Source: Oxalobacteraceae bacterium (GTDB lineage: Bacteria > Pseudomonadota > Gammaproteobacteria > Burkholderiales > Burkholderiaceae_D). Taken from it: a DNA stretch of 64,000 nt. The DNA lies in NCBI GenBank assembly GCA_900299005.1, contig OMID01000069.1:1-64000 (forward strand), in the 5' to 3' direction. The translations under genes and the position numbers were made by a program. The notes below the pieces were generated by a model. It saw only the letters and a list, made by a program, of their open reading frames with translations. It made no database searches and had not been told where the DNA came from. This document shows, piece after piece, positions 28,984 to 37,816 of the stretch (its first letter is position 1; every line of letters starts with the position of its first letter).

Positions 28984-30663
28984 CTACGCTTGGTCGACTT
29001 TGACTGCATGCTCTCGCGTGGTGTGGAAGGTCACGCCCGGCCAGCGTTCCTGCGTGAGTTTGAGATTCACTCCCGAGCTGGCGAGGTAGGCAAGATTGCC
29101 GGCGGCATCATGCGCCAGATTCGCACCTGCCGATGATTTTTCAAAATCGGCAAGCATGCGTTTGTCATCGCAAGAAATCCAGCGCGCGCTATTGATACTG
29201 GCGCCCTCGAATACGGCATCTACACCGTACTCATTCATCAGTCGGCTGGCCACTACCTCGAACTGCAACACACCGACGGCACCCAGTATCAGATCACCGC
29301 CATGCACCGGCTTGAATACCTGAACCGCCCCTTCCTCACCCAGCTGTTGCAAGCCCTTGTACAGCTGCTTGATTTTGAGCGGATTACGGATGCGCACTGT
29401 ACGAAAAAAATCGGGCGCGAAATAGGGAATACCCGTGAACTGCAGCGGCTCACCCTCAGAAAAACTGTCGCCGATCTGCATGTTGCCGTGGTTGGGCAAA
29501 CCGATGATGTCACCTGCATAGGCTTCGTCCACCTGCTCGCGGTTCGACGCCATGAAGGTAACCACCGAAGAGACCTTGATGTCACGGTTCAGTCGCAGGT
29601 GCCTGATCTTCATGCCTCGCTCAAAGCGGCCAGAACATACGCGCAGGAAGGCGATACGATCTCGGTGTGCCGGATCCATGTTGGCCTGTATCTTGAAGAC
29701 GAAGCCAGAGAATGACTGTTCGTCGGGTTGCACCTTGCGAACACTACCATCGCGCTCGCTAGGCGGCTGCGCCCAGTCAAGCAACGCATTGAGAATCTCA
29801 CGCACGCCGAAATTATTGATCGCCGAGCCAAAGAATACGGGTGTTTGTTTGCCTGCCAGGAAGGCCTCGAGATCAAACGGATGCGATGCGCCATGCACCA
29901 GCGCCACCTCCATCTTCAGTTGCTCTATCTCCATCGGGAACATGTCTGCCAAGCGCGGATTGTCAATACCTTCAATGACTTCAAACTCCTGATCAGCTCG
30001 CTCGCCACCCGGAGTGAATAGCATGATTTCGTTGCGTAGCAGGTGATAAACGCCGCGGAAGGTCTTGCCCATACCGATAGGCCAGGTCACTGGCGCGCAT
30101 TGGATGCCGAGTACCGATTCGACTTCATCAAGCAGCTCGAGAGGATCCCGCGTTTCACGGTCCATCTTGTTCATGAACGTGATGATGGGTGTATTGCGCA
30201 TCCGGCAAACATTCAGAAGCTTGATAGTCTGTGCCTCGACCCCCTTGGCAGCATCGATCACCATCAATGCAGAATCAACAGCGGTGAGAACACGGTAGGT
30301 ATCCTCGGAAAAATCCTGGTGACCCGGCGTGTCCAGCAGGTTCACCACATGATTGCGGTACTCGAACTGCATCACCGAGCTGGCGACCGAAATGCCGCGC
30401 TGCTTTTCGATTTCCATCCAGTCCGACGTTGCATGCCGACCGCTCTTGCGAGCCTTGACCGTGCCAGCCAGCTGAATCGCACCCGAGAACAGCAGCAGCT
30501 TTTCCGTGAGTGTTGTTTTGCCGGCATCCGGGTGCGAAATAATACCGAAGGTGCGACGACGAGCGACCTCGCGCGCGATGTGCTCGCGCGACACCCAACC
30601 CGGGGATGGCACATCCACGGACGGGGTCTCTTCATTCAACGCGGGAACGTTTGTGGCGGTCAT
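28984..30663 (-). CDS. prfC: Peptide chain release factor 3
   Basis: 559 residues; RF3 is normally about 530, and the extra length is an N-terminal extension of about 25 residues before [32 protein letters not shown]. It is a GTPase that recycles RF1/RF2 from ribosomes. G1 is [10 protein letters not shown]2 lies in [16 protein letters not shown]3 is [12 protein letters not shown] and G4 is NKMDR. The start at 30663 has only a weak ribosome binding site (ATAAATC), so a shorter start is possible. The gene is followed by its own terminator. Confidence 0.95.
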   Translation of the reverse strand: MTATNVPALNEETPSVDVPSPGWVSREHIAREVARRRTFGIISHPDAGKTTLTEKLLLFSGAIQLAGTVKARKSGRHATSDWMEIEKQRGISVASSVMQFEYRNHVVNLLDTPGHQDFSEDTYRVLTAVDSALMVIDAAKGVEAQTIKLLNVCRMRNTPIITFMNKMDRETRDPLELLDEVESVLGIQCAPVTWPIGMGKTFRGVYHLLRNEIMLFTPGGERADQEFEVIEGIDNPRLADMFPMEIEQLKMEVALVHGASHPFDLEAFLAGKQTPVFFGSAINNFGVREILNALLDWAQPPSERDGSVRKVQPDEQSFSGFVFKIQANMDPAHRDRIAFLRVCSGRFERGMKIRHLRLNRDIKVSSVVTFMASNREQVDEAYAGDIIGLPNHGNMQIGDSFSEGEPLQFTGIPYFAPDFFRTVRIRNPLKIKQLYKGLQQLGEEGAVQVFKPVHGGDLILGAVGVLQFEVVASRLMNEYGVDAVFEGASINSARWISCDDKRMLADFEKSSAGANLAHDAAGNLAYLASSGVNLKLTQERWPGVTFHTTREHAVKVDQA

Positions 30664-30932
30664 GATTTATCTGTAAAAAACCCAGCAGTCTATCGATTTT
30701 GAACAGGCAAGTCTAATTACGGGAAAGTTTTGCCAAAACAGCAGCGTGACCAGGGATTTTCCAAAAATGATTGTGGCTGACTTTTTGATCAGGCAAGAGA
30801 TCCGAGTTCCCTTGGCCAAAGCGCGATACGCCAGACCTTGACTGCCACACACAAGAGCCCTCTGCTGAAGAACTTTGCGACACCAGATCGTCCAAGCGGG
30901 CAATGACGCTTGATCCCACACCCCAGGAAACG

Positions 30933-32123
30933 ATGTCCTCAAACGGCCCCGAGGAAGGTTTTGCGCACGGCGTCAGATACGAAGAGCTACTTTATCGAAA
31001 TCAAGTGCCCGAATTCGCTCTCGACTTGCTCTGTAAGCTCTATGGCAGCTTGTACAGCATACAGCCTGCGGTACAGGCAATCTCAAATAATGATTACCAG
31101 GGCATTTTCACCTATGTTCGCCGGATATCTGCCCCAGCCCCAGACTCATCCGATATTCTCCTGATGTTTCGTTTGAAGGATCGTTCAGTATATGTCCTCA
31201 ATGAGGGCATGCAGCTTGACTTGCCATGCATCGAGGCCTTCTGCAGCTATGTGTTTGCCCAGATGCCAAACATTACGCAGATTGATTTTCATGCGATCGC
31301 ACCCGTCGCACCCGTCGCACCCACCGCGCACGTTTCGGCGCACGGCACACTGCATGCGGCAAGACATCGGCTGAGCTGGCCGTGCACCGAAGATATCGTG
31401 ATTGATCTACCGGAATCGCCGGAAGTCTATCTGAAACAGCTCGGCAAGGCGACCCGTAAATCGATCAGAAAGCAGCTCTCGCGAGCCCTCCGCGAGCTAC
31501 CCGATTTTTCTCATCAGATCATTTCCGGCACAAGGGTTGACGACGCTCTGGTTTCTCAGATTATCAATTTCAACCATGCGCGCATGGCACAACAGGGGCG
31601 CATTTCAGCCCTCGATGAAAAAGCGCAGAGCGATCTGATTTGTCTGTTACGTTTGCGTGGCGAGGCAGGGGTGATTGTCGGTGGCGGGAAGCTGTGTGCT
31701 GGTACGTTAGCTTGTCGTGTCGGCGATGACCTGTATTCGCTGGTGAATGCCCATGACCCCACTTTTGATTATCTTGGGCTGGGTAATGTTTGCCGCCATT
31801 TGATGATCCTTGAGGCGATCAAAGCCGGTGCACGACGTTTTCATCTGATGGGCGGAAATCTGCCCGCCAAGCGGGCAACTCTGGCGGTTCGCCAACCACG
31901 CCATCATATGAGCGTCTACAGGAAAAGATGGCACATGCTGATGGATATCCGAGGGATAACGCGCCACGCGGCTATCGCTGCCTTGTACCAACTGCAAAGT
32001 ACGGTGGAAGACCACCAAGCCGCAGCACCTGATGGCCTGATCAGCTACCTCGTGAGCACACTGCGTCTGCTGATGCGTCGACGATCCGCGCCCCCGCACA
32101 CACCCATCGCGCGAGCACCCTAG
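30933..32123 (+). CDS. GNAT-type acyltransferase-like protein (CelD/BcsL-like)
   Basis: 396 residues from the ATG at 30933, which has AGGA five bases upstream; an in-frame ATG at 30903 lacks one. The C-terminal half resembles the GNAT_6 acetyltransferase group: KATRKSIRKQLSRALREL, then AGVIVGGGKLCAGTLACRVGDDLYSLVNAHDP (core strands) and FHLMGGNLPAKRATLAVRQP. The N-terminal ~130 residues are not recognised. Residues near 125-135 are APVAPVAPTA, encoded by a 9-bp tandem repeat. The stop codon TAG abuts mobile repeat copy B. The substrate is unknown. Confidence 0.65.
   Translation: MSSNGPEEGFAHGVRYEELLYRNQVPEFALDLLCKLYGSLYSIQPAVQAISNNDYQGIFTYVRRISAPAPDSSDILLMFRLKDRSVYVLNEGMQLDLPCIEAFCSYVFAQMPNITQIDFHAIAPVAPVAPTAHVSAHGTLHAARHRLSWPCTEDIVIDLPESPEVYLKQLGKATRKSIRKQLSRALRELPDFSHQIISGTRVDDALVSQIINFNHARMAQQGRISALDEKAQSDLICLLRLRGEAGVIVGGGKLCAGTLACRVGDDLYSLVNAHDPTFDYLGLGNVCRHLMILEAIKAGARRFHLMGGNLPAKRATLAVRQPRHHMSVYRKRWHMLMDIRGITRHAAIAALYQLQSTVEDHQAAAPDGLISYLVSTLRLLMRRRSAPPHTPIARAP
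31297..31323 (+). repeat. 9-bp tandem repeat within the GNAT-like gene
   Basis: Three units of TCGCACCCG (third unit TCGCACCCA), in frame, encoding AP-V repeats. Multiples of three keep the frame open, so unit number could vary by slippage without breaking the protein. Confidence 0.8.
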
Positions 32124-32255
32124 GGAGCGCTGAAAAACTCCATTGATGGCGAGCCAGCATCGCGGTGCGACGCGGGAGCCTACCACAGCAAAGGCGTACA
32201 GCGATTTCCCAAAATAGAACTCTTGCGGTGCTTAATTAATTATTCAGCGCTTTCC
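32124..32255 (+). mobile_element. MITE-like dispersed repeat, copy B
   Basis: 132 bp, with the best-preserved inverted ends in the family: GGAGCGCTGAAAAA at the left and TTCAGCGCTTTCC at the right. Internal blocks GAGCCAGCATCGCGGTGCG and CTTGCGGTGCTTAATTAAT match the other copies. The left boundary is flush with the TAG stop of the upstream gene; left flank CTAG, right flank CAGA, so the target duplication is not preserved. No ORF. Confidence 0.8.
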
Positions 32256-32294
32256 CAGACAGGCGTCAGCACCCGCGAGCAATGTCAGAAAACG

Positions 32295-32756
32295 TCATCC
32301 ATTCGCCTGCGGGCCAGAGGCCACCAGCAGACTACACCGAAGTTTTTCGACCAATAAGGTGTCTGTACTGCCACGCCACCAGCGCAAGGCAAGGGGCTTT
32401 TGCCTTGAATGACCAACGATGACCAGTTCGACCTGCAAATCATGTGCGACCTCCTCTATCACACTGACCGGCTCGCCAATCTCGAGATGCGAGGTGACTT
32501 GCAGTCCGCCTTCAATGAGCCGCTGAGCGCCCGCCTCCAGCTCTTTCTGCATTTTTTCTTTTTCTGCCGACAAACCCTCTTCCACGCTCAAAACCGCTGC
32601 AGCAGCAAACTCGCCAACCAGCAAGTAAGGCGGCGGGCTGACCACGACCAGCAAATGTACCTCCGCCTCCGCCGAAGGAGAAAGCCGAAGGCATTCCTCC
32701 AAGGCCACCCTGCTCTCCGCTGTGCCGTTGTACGCCACCAAGATCTTCCGGTACAT
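32295..32756 (-). CDS. Universal stress protein (UspA family)
   Basis: 153 residues, single Usp domain. MYRKILVAYNGTAESRVALEECL is the standard first strand and helix with the nucleotide-contact Asn in place of the more common Asp. The C-terminal VIVGHSRQKPLALRWWRGSTDTLLVEKLRCSLLVA corresponds to the ATP-binding G-x2-G-x9-G-S/T region, though the first glycines are altered (GHSRQ). The start is supported by GGAGGAG. An insertion of about 10 residues (FAAAAVLSVEEG) is in the middle. Stress regulation is assumed from the family only. Confidence 0.9.
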   Translation of the reverse strand: MYRKILVAYNGTAESRVALEECLRLSPSAEAEVHLLVVVSPPPYLLVGEFAAAAVLSVEEGLSAEKEKMQKELEAGAQRLIEGGLQVTSHLEIGEPVSVIEEVAHDLQVELVIVGHSRQKPLALRWWRGSTDTLLVEKLRCSLLVASGPQANG

Positions 32757-33088
32757 GCTCTCCTCCGATCAGATAACCGCCACACCTGATGACGGCCGAT
32801 TTAGCATGATAAGCAACCTACACCAAGCGCCTCAGTGGGGCAATGAAAAGACCGGCGATCGGGCTGCTCCGCGCGTCCTTGAACAGACTTGGGCCTCAGG
32901 GCTTAGCTCCTTAGGTCGCTGGCAGTCTCGCTGATACCTTGTCCTCCACCGGTGCGGGCTGAGATGTTGTTGCCTCGCTATTAACTTCGCGAAATCGCTG
33001 CCCAAAGCCTTCAAGGATTCACGCCATTATTACGGTTTATGGGCAGCCCTCACCCGACGCAAATCATAACCAGCCGCCGACGAGGGCG

Positions 33089-33121
33089 AAAAAAAACCCG
33101 ACGGCTGCAAGGCCTGTCGGG
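33089..33121 (-). terminator. Orphan intrinsic terminator
   Basis: Stem CCCGAC/GTCGGG (33097-33102 and 33116-33121), extendable inside, with eight A on the plus strand at 33089-33096. On the minus strand this is a classic stem plus T8 terminator. No minus-strand gene ends immediately upstream of it; uspA begins 333 bp further on. Confidence 0.8.
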
Positions 33122-33295
33122 TTAATCCATCCTATTTGGAAGGCTGGAGGAGACGTGGTGGACTATAACGTTTTAGCTATCAAACGTCTGCTTTCGATTG
33201 ATGATGCCTGATATGCGATTAACGAATGGCTCGTCCAGAGATATTAATTTTTCATAAAATAATGAAAAATCAGTGCATTGAAACGCCAAATAACA

Positions 33296-33323
33296 AACCC
33301 GCCATGCGTATACATGGCGGGTT
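33296..33323 (-). terminator. Second hairpin, possible terminator or attenuator
   Basis: A perfect 11-bp stem AACCCGCCATG/CATGGCGGGTT with a six-base loop. On the minus strand it is followed by TGTTATTTGG, moderately T-rich. It lies 175 bp upstream of the orphan terminator in the same direction. Confidence 0.5.
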
Positions 33324-33542
33324 CGGGTCTCCTCTCGCTCTTCCGGCGATAGATTATTGGGTACAACAAACCAGATTCTGCCCCTTGGGGTCCACAAAGT
33401 CATTCCGCGCCGCAACATTTTAAAATCCGACTGTCGATCGACACCGCTATCCGCACTCTCGAGAGGAACAATGGATGGCGCATCTGTAACGCCCCGAGTC
33501 ACCGCTTTCTTTCGTAAAATGGCGCGCACAAACGATTGCACC

Positions 33543-34001
33543 ATGAATCCTCACTTCCAAAACAAACGTCTGTCCCATGCGCTGGGCTTCGCGGGATTGA
33601 TTCCTTTCTTTACGCTGATGCTGGGTGTCTGGTTTGCCGACATCAGTTGGCTGAATGATTTTGTGCGCGGGCAACTAGCGTACGGAATTGTCATCCTCTC
33701 CTTTCTGGGCGGCATTCACTGGGGGGCTGTGATGCTGTGCGATTCTCTACCACTGCTAGATACCAAAAAGGCCTTGGTCTGGGGCGTGACGCCTTCACTC
33801 ATCGCGTGGAGTTCGACCCTGTTTGCTGGTTTCGGTTTTGCAGTCCTGATCGCTGGATTCGTCGCCGCATTTTGGGTGGACAAACGCATGTTCGCCCGCT
33901 ACGGCATGCCAGAATGGCTAGTTGCGCTCCGAGGGAGACTGACGGTTGCCGTGGTGCTTATGCTCTCGGCAACCGTCGTCGGCGCAAACCTGCGGAGCTG
34001 A
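33543..34001 (+). CDS. DUF3429 membrane protein
   Basis: 152 residues from the ATG at 33543; the frame extends upstream but only this start gives the family N-terminus (HALGFAGLIPFFTLML). About four to five membrane helices are visible (about 13-32, 43-63, 75-95, 98-115, 132-150). The segment LSFLGGIHWGAVM is the conserved DUF3429 motif. Function is unknown; these are inner-membrane proteins of proteobacteria. It converges with the HTH gene at 34016, leaving 14 bp between stops. Confidence 0.85.
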   Translation: MNPHFQNKRLSHALGFAGLIPFFTLMLGVWFADISWLNDFVRGQLAYGIVILSFLGGIHWGAVMLCDSLPLLDTKKALVWGVTPSLIAWSSTLFAGFGFAVLIAGFVAAFWVDKRMFARYGMPEWLVALRGRLTVAVVLMLSATVVGANLRS

Positions 34002-34015
34002 AGCCCGCAGAAGTT

Positions 34016-34318
34016 TTATAGATCTTCTTCGCTTTTCTTTGGTTTGCCGTCGACTTCGCTGATACGCATGCGTTTGCGACGATCCCCCATGAGCTCCCGC
34101 AGCTCGCGAATGCTCAAGTCAGTGACCTCATGCATGCGAATCAGCAGCGATGCCCCTACGGGCAAAGTGCGATGACGGATTTTACTGATTACTGGTGGGC
34201 GCACTTCAAGCGCCCGAGATAACGCCGCGTCGTTCTTGAGGTTCAGCTTCTGGATCAACGCATCAAGCAAACGGTTTGGATCGTAGCCATCCTGCGATAC
34301 CAGAGGATGTTTGTCCAT
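34016..34318 (-). CDS. Small HTH-like regulator
   Basis: 100 residues with GGGGAGAG ahead of the ATG. NRLLDALIQKLNLKNDAALSRALEVRPPVISKIRHRTLPV has the spacing of a Cro/CI-type helix-turn-helix (helices about 15-55), followed by LLIRMHEVTDLSIRELRELMGDRRKR and an acidic tail. I recall similar ~100-residue proteins in Burkholderiales, but the target is unknown. A strong sigma-70 promoter lies at 34402-34430. Confidence 0.75.
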   Translation of the reverse strand: MDKHPLVSQDGYDPNRLLDALIQKLNLKNDAALSRALEVRPPVISKIRHRTLPVGASLLIRMHEVTDLSIRELRELMGDRRKRMRISEVDGKPKKSEEDL

Positions 34319-34735
34319 GGTGTCTCTCCCCTTGGAATTAAATTAGCGGCAATGTCCTTGAATTTGGCATGATTGCCCACGAGCAATTACTCGAATGCTA
34401 ATTTATATGTCATCGCTGCAACATTTTCAAGCCTTTGATTAAAAATAGGCCATCAAACATGCATTTTTTTGCGACAAAATTATCTATTAAATAATTTTTT
34501 GCGCGAAGAGATAATTTTTTCTTTAAAATTCAAACACTTGTGATTTTTTAATTAAAAGGCAATATTGACAGTATTTACAGCGCTCGACGCGCAGAAAACC
34601 TCTGACCTCGCTCATGAAAGACGCCTGGCTCAACGGCGCCCTGTGGCGGGCTGGATGCTGTCGTGTTAGTTGATCCGCTCGATCCGGCAGACTGTTTTAT
34701 ATTTTTCTGAATGTTTACGGTGTGATTTGCTCAGA
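34319..34735. other. A/T-rich intergenic region
   Basis: It holds the promoter of the HTH gene (34402-34430) and, at 34440-34560, an exceptionally A/T-rich segment with T-runs at 34464-34470, 34495-34500, 34515-34520 and 34543-34549, and ATAATTTTTT repeated twice 20 bp apart. This spacing could give intrinsic curvature. No coding signal or clear dctP terminator is seen. Confidence 0.55.
34402..34430 (-). promoter_or_regulatory. Sigma-70 promoter of the small HTH gene
   Basis: On the minus strand TTGAAA, 17 bp, TATAAA. This is one mismatch from each consensus hexamer with optimal spacing. It lies 84 bp upstream of the ATG at 34318, with A/T-rich tracts further upstream that could act as an UP element. 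Confidence 0.7.
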
Positions 34736-35767
34736 TTATTTGCAAGCCGCTCGCGCTTCCTCGAGTAATCGTTTTCCATCAAATCCTTTTGCTGACATAT
34801 CCCTGACCCACTCCTCAGTGACACTCGCAGTCGCCTTTTCCCACCGACGAAGTTCTGCGGACGGTAATGTGTACAAGGTATTTTTTCTGGCTTCTGCCGA
34901 TTTTCTACCCGGAAGAATATCGTCCACAAATATTTTGCCAACCCAGGCTGAAGGTTCAGCGCCGCTATTGGCATCAATTATTTTTTTCAGATCAGCGGGC
35001 AAGGCATCGTATTTATCCTGATTCATCCCGAAGAGAAACACGCTATTTGACATCTGAGCTTCTCCCGGCTCTGCTTCGGTGTGGAACTTGGTTACCTCGT
35101 CAAATTTCACGGAAGGAATCACTTCCCAAGGTAAGAGCACGCCATCAATCACGCCCTTGGCTATTGCGTCAGCGGTCTGGGAAAGCGGCATGGAAACAGG
35201 CATTGCACCCAGCGCAGCCAAGGTCTTCGAGCCCTGTCGCGTCGGTACTCGCAGTTTCAAACCCTTGAAATCTTCCAGCGTTTTGACCTGCTTTTTTGCC
35301 GTGTGCACCAATGATCCATCATGCACGTGCAGGAGTAGGGGTCTCACCCCTTTGAACTCTGCAGCAGCATTCTTCATCGCGTACTGCCACAAACCGCGGC
35401 TGGCTCGCTCGGAATCGTGCACCATGAATGGCAGCTCGAAAGCCTCGATCACGGGAAAGCGACCTGCCTGAAAGCTGGGTACAGTCCAGACAATATCGAC
35501 CACCCCATCCTTGACCTGATCATAGAGCTGGGCAGGGGAACCTCCGAGCTGCATGGAAGGGTAAATCTGGCATTTGAGCTTGCCTGCAGAATCTTTGGCG
35601 ATTTTGTCGCACCAGGGAACAATAAAATTTTTGTGCGCGGTCGATCCCGGAGGCAGAAAGTGATGGACCTTCAGCATCACATTTTGAGCTATGGCGAGAC
35701 TGCTTAGCATGAGGCCCGAGCCGCTGAGCATCAGCATCAGCACCACGTGCTTGATTGGATTTTTCAT
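34736..35767 (-). CDS. dctP: TRAP transporter substrate-binding protein (DctP type)
   Basis: 343 residues with a signal peptide (LMLMLSGSGLMLSSLAIA). It captures a carboxylate in the periplasm and delivers it to DctQM. The DctP-fold signatures LKVHHFLPPGSTAHKNFIVPWCDKI, GVVDIVWTVPSFQAGRFP and FKGLKLRVPTRQGSKTLAALGA are visible; the Arg in LRVPTR is the residue that pairs with the ligand carboxylate in this family. It is last in the operon dctQ-dctM-dctP after the aromatic-type catabolic genes, so an aromatic or phenylalkanoic acid is a plausible ligand (inference). GAGGAG precedes the ATG. Confidence 0.93.
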   Translation of the reverse strand: MKNPIKHVVLMLMLSGSGLMLSSLAIAQNVMLKVHHFLPPGSTAHKNFIVPWCDKIAKDSAGKLKCQIYPSMQLGGSPAQLYDQVKDGVVDIVWTVPSFQAGRFPVIEAFELPFMVHDSERASRGLWQYAMKNAAAEFKGVRPLLLHVHDGSLVHTAKKQVKTLEDFKGLKLRVPTRQGSKTLAALGAMPVSMPLSQTADAIAKGVIDGVLLPWEVIPSVKFDEVTKFHTEAEPGEAQMSNSVFLFGMNQDKYDALPADLKKIIDANSGAEPSAWVGKIFVDDILPGRKSAEARKNTLYTLPSAELRRWEKATASVTEEWVRDMSAKGFDGKRLLEEARAACK

Positions 35768-35779
35768 GCTTTACTCTCC

Positions 35780-37108
35780 TCAGCCGCCGAAGGTGTGCAC
35801 CAAATACAAGGACAACACCGGGAAAAAAACCAGCGCGATGATGCGAATCAGGTCCGAGGCCAGGAATGGCAGCACACCCTTGAAAGTCTCCATGATAGGT
35901 ACGTCTTTGGCCAGCCGGTTGATGATGTAGATGTTCATGCCGACCGGTGGGTGCACCAGACCAATTTCGACCACCATGAGCGCGAGTATGCCGAACCAGA
36001 CAGATTTGTCCGTCGTCGTCATGCCCCAAAAATCGAGGCCCATGACGATAGGATAAAAGATCGGAATCGTCAGCAGGATCATCGCCAGAGAATCCATCAC
36101 GCAGCCGAGAAAAATATAGATCAGCAGGATTGCAAAAATTACCGACAACGGTGGCAAGCCACTCCCCTGTACCCAACTCGCCAGTTCGGTCGGCATCTGC
36201 GTGATCGCGAGGCCAGCATTGAGCATGTCCGCCCCGAGCAGCACTAGGAAAATCATTGCGGTTGCCTGCGCCGTGCCTGTCAGGCTTCTGAGGACGCCTT
36301 CTGCACGCATTCCACCGATGATGGCGAGCAGGCCACAGGCGAAGACACCGATTGAAGCAGCCTCGGTAGGGTTTGCCCAACCACCATAAATCCCCACGAT
36401 GACAACCACAAAGACAAGCAGAATAGGCGTCACACCCAGCAGCGAGCGCAGGGCTATGGCCAGCGGAACCTGCGCACCTGCCGGTCCTGCGTCTGGTTTG
36501 AGTGCAACCACAATCCGGATCACGACCATGTAGCCCAGCATCGCGATCACGCCGGGCACAATCGCTGCCATGAATAATTTACCGATCGATTCCTGCGTTA
36601 GTACGGCATAAATCACCAGCGGCACCGAGGGAGGGATCATGATGCCCAGCGTGCCTCCGGCTGCCAGCGCACCGGTGGCGAGCGAACCGGCGTAGTTGTA
36701 TCGGCGCAGCTCGGGCAATGCCACTTGCCCCATGGTGGCGGCGGTGGCCAGCGAGGAACCGCAGATGGCGCCAAATGCTGCACAGGCACCGACCGCAGCC
36801 ATCGCCACCCCGCCCCGGAAATGACCCACAAAATTGTTCACACAGGTGAAAAGCGCGCGTGACAAGCCACCGTTGGTCGCGAACTGGCCCATCAGCATGA
36901 AGAGCGGTATCACTGCAAGGTCATAGTTGGAAAAACGTGAGTAAGCGAGGTTTTTTACCGCATTGAGCAGTGGTGGCCACGCGTAATCGTTCATCACCAG
37001 AAAACCGGCAGCGCCGATAAGGAACATGCCAACGCCAATATGCACGCGCAAAGCCAAAAGCAGCAGCAGCACGGCAAACATGATCAAGCCGATGGTCATG
37101 CCGCTCAT
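35780..37108 (-). CDS. dctM: TRAP transporter large permease (DctM type)
   Basis: 442 residues, about 12 hydrophobic segments, normal for DctM. It is the sodium-coupled transport subunit in the inner membrane. The conserved segments GGLSRALFTCVNNFVGHFRGGVAMA and GSSLATAATMGQVALPELRRYNY, then the GTLGIMIPPSVPLVIYAVLT loop are diagnostic of the TRAP/IT superfamily. The start overlaps the dctQ stop (ATGA at 37105-37108), so small and large subunits are translationally coupled; dctP follows after 12 bp. Confidence 0.95.
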   Translation of the reverse strand: MSGMTIGLIMFAVLLLLLALRVHIGVGMFLIGAAGFLVMNDYAWPPLLNAVKNLAYSRFSNYDLAVIPLFMLMGQFATNGGLSRALFTCVNNFVGHFRGGVAMAAVGACAAFGAICGSSLATAATMGQVALPELRRYNYAGSLATGALAAGGTLGIMIPPSVPLVIYAVLTQESIGKLFMAAIVPGVIAMLGYMVVIRIVVALKPDAGPAGAQVPLAIALRSLLGVTPILLVFVVVIVGIYGGWANPTEAASIGVFACGLLAIIGGMRAEGVLRSLTGTAQATAMIFLVLLGADMLNAGLAITQMPTELASWVQGSGLPPLSVIFAILLIYIFLGCVMDSLAMILLTIPIFYPIVMGLDFWGMTTTDKSVWFGILALMVVEIGLVHPPVGMNIYIINRLAKDVPIMETFKGVLPFLASDLIRIIALVFFPVLSLYLVHTFGG

Positions 37109-37647
37109 GCCGGTTCTCCTTCCGAGGATGCCAGCTGCCAGTGGCTGATCGCGTTATACGCACCCGCCACTGCCAGTAACAAAAAACTCGGCACCAACGC
37201 TGCGACCACAATCCAGACAGGCCAGGCGAGAATCATCGAGGTCTCACCCGCCTCTTTCAGCGAAAGCGCCGACGCACCGGTGCGCCACGCGACCAGCACA
37301 CCCACAATGGCTAGCAGCAGATGCGACAGTGCATCCAATCGTTCACGAAGACGAGGTGACACATTCGCCGTAAAAAAATCGACGCGAAGGTGATGACGCT
37401 CCATTTCACAAAAAGCGAGCATCGCTGCCGAAGCGACCGCTGTCCCCATCTGCATGACCTCGATATCTCCGGGAACCGGCGTTGCAGCGATCTTGCGCCC
37501 GACGATGGAGATCAGCGACATGACAACCAGCACAACAAAACCGAGGCCGCCAGTCACCGCAAACAGTCGAGTCAATTGGTAAAGCTTTTGACCCCAGGGG
37601 CCGTAGCGAGGATCAGACTCCGTATCCAGAAAATTGGGTTCCTGCAT
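37105..37647 (-). CDS. dctQ: TRAP transporter small permease (DctQ type)
   Basis: 180 residues with four membrane helices (about 30-55, 70-88, 108-128, 142-165). DctQ proteins associate with DctM. The family motif around CEMERHHLRVDFFTANVSPRLRERLDAL matches the conserved H(L/V)xVD(F/L) segment. It is the first TRAP gene, 169 bp downstream of fahA; that gap contains a heptamer repeat tract but no clear terminator, so read-through from the catabolic genes is likely. Confidence 0.9.
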   Translation of the reverse strand: MQEPNFLDTESDPRYGPWGQKLYQLTRLFAVTGGLGFVVLVVMSLISIVGRKIAATPVPGDIEVMQMGTAVASAAMLAFCEMERHHLRVDFFTANVSPRLRERLDALSHLLLAIVGVLVAWRTGASALSLKEAGETSMILAWPVWIVVAALVPSFLLLAVAGAYNAISHWQLASSEGEPA

Positions 37648-37711
37648 GTCTCCTCCAAAAGCGCGGGCGGTGCGGTGCCGTCTGCTTGTTCACATCAATA
37701 TGATCCGCCGA

Positions 37712-37760
37712 TCACAGATTCCAAATTGCAGATTACCGATTACAGCTTGCAGGTTGTAGC
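37712..37760. repeat. Seven imperfect 7-bp tandem repeats
   Basis: Exactly 49 bp read as TCACAGA, TTCCAAA, TTGCAGA, TTACCGA, TTACAGC, TTGCAGG, TTGTAGC. The consensus is TTGCAGA, with T-T nearly fixed in the first two positions. It is non-coding and lies between fahA and dctQ. Comparable heptameric tracts are known in other bacteria, but I cannot tie this one to a named family. Confidence 0.75.
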
Positions 37761-37816
37761 CTACTTAAGGCTCAAGACCCGCAATGATAACTTCTGACAA
37801 GCGCCGGCATGAAATT

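Larger units (their letters stand above)
32757..33542. other. Gene-poor region with two minus-strand terminators
   Basis: No supported gene. A minus-strand open frame 33173-33544 exists but a perfect 11-bp hairpin lies inside it and it matches nothing I know. The stretch holds two terminator-like hairpins on the minus strand (33089-33121, 33296-33323) with no obvious gene to terminate, suggesting a small RNA or an unrecognised short gene. Confidence 0.45.

Noticed and set aside
33173-33544. 123-codon minus-strand frame
   Set aside because: A perfect 11-bp hairpin lies inside it, no ribosome binding site or family is visible, and it overlaps the start of the DUF3429 gene.
35520-36380. 286-codon frame overlapping dctM and dctP
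   Set aside because: It runs in another frame across the junction of two well-supported genes and has no family pattern.
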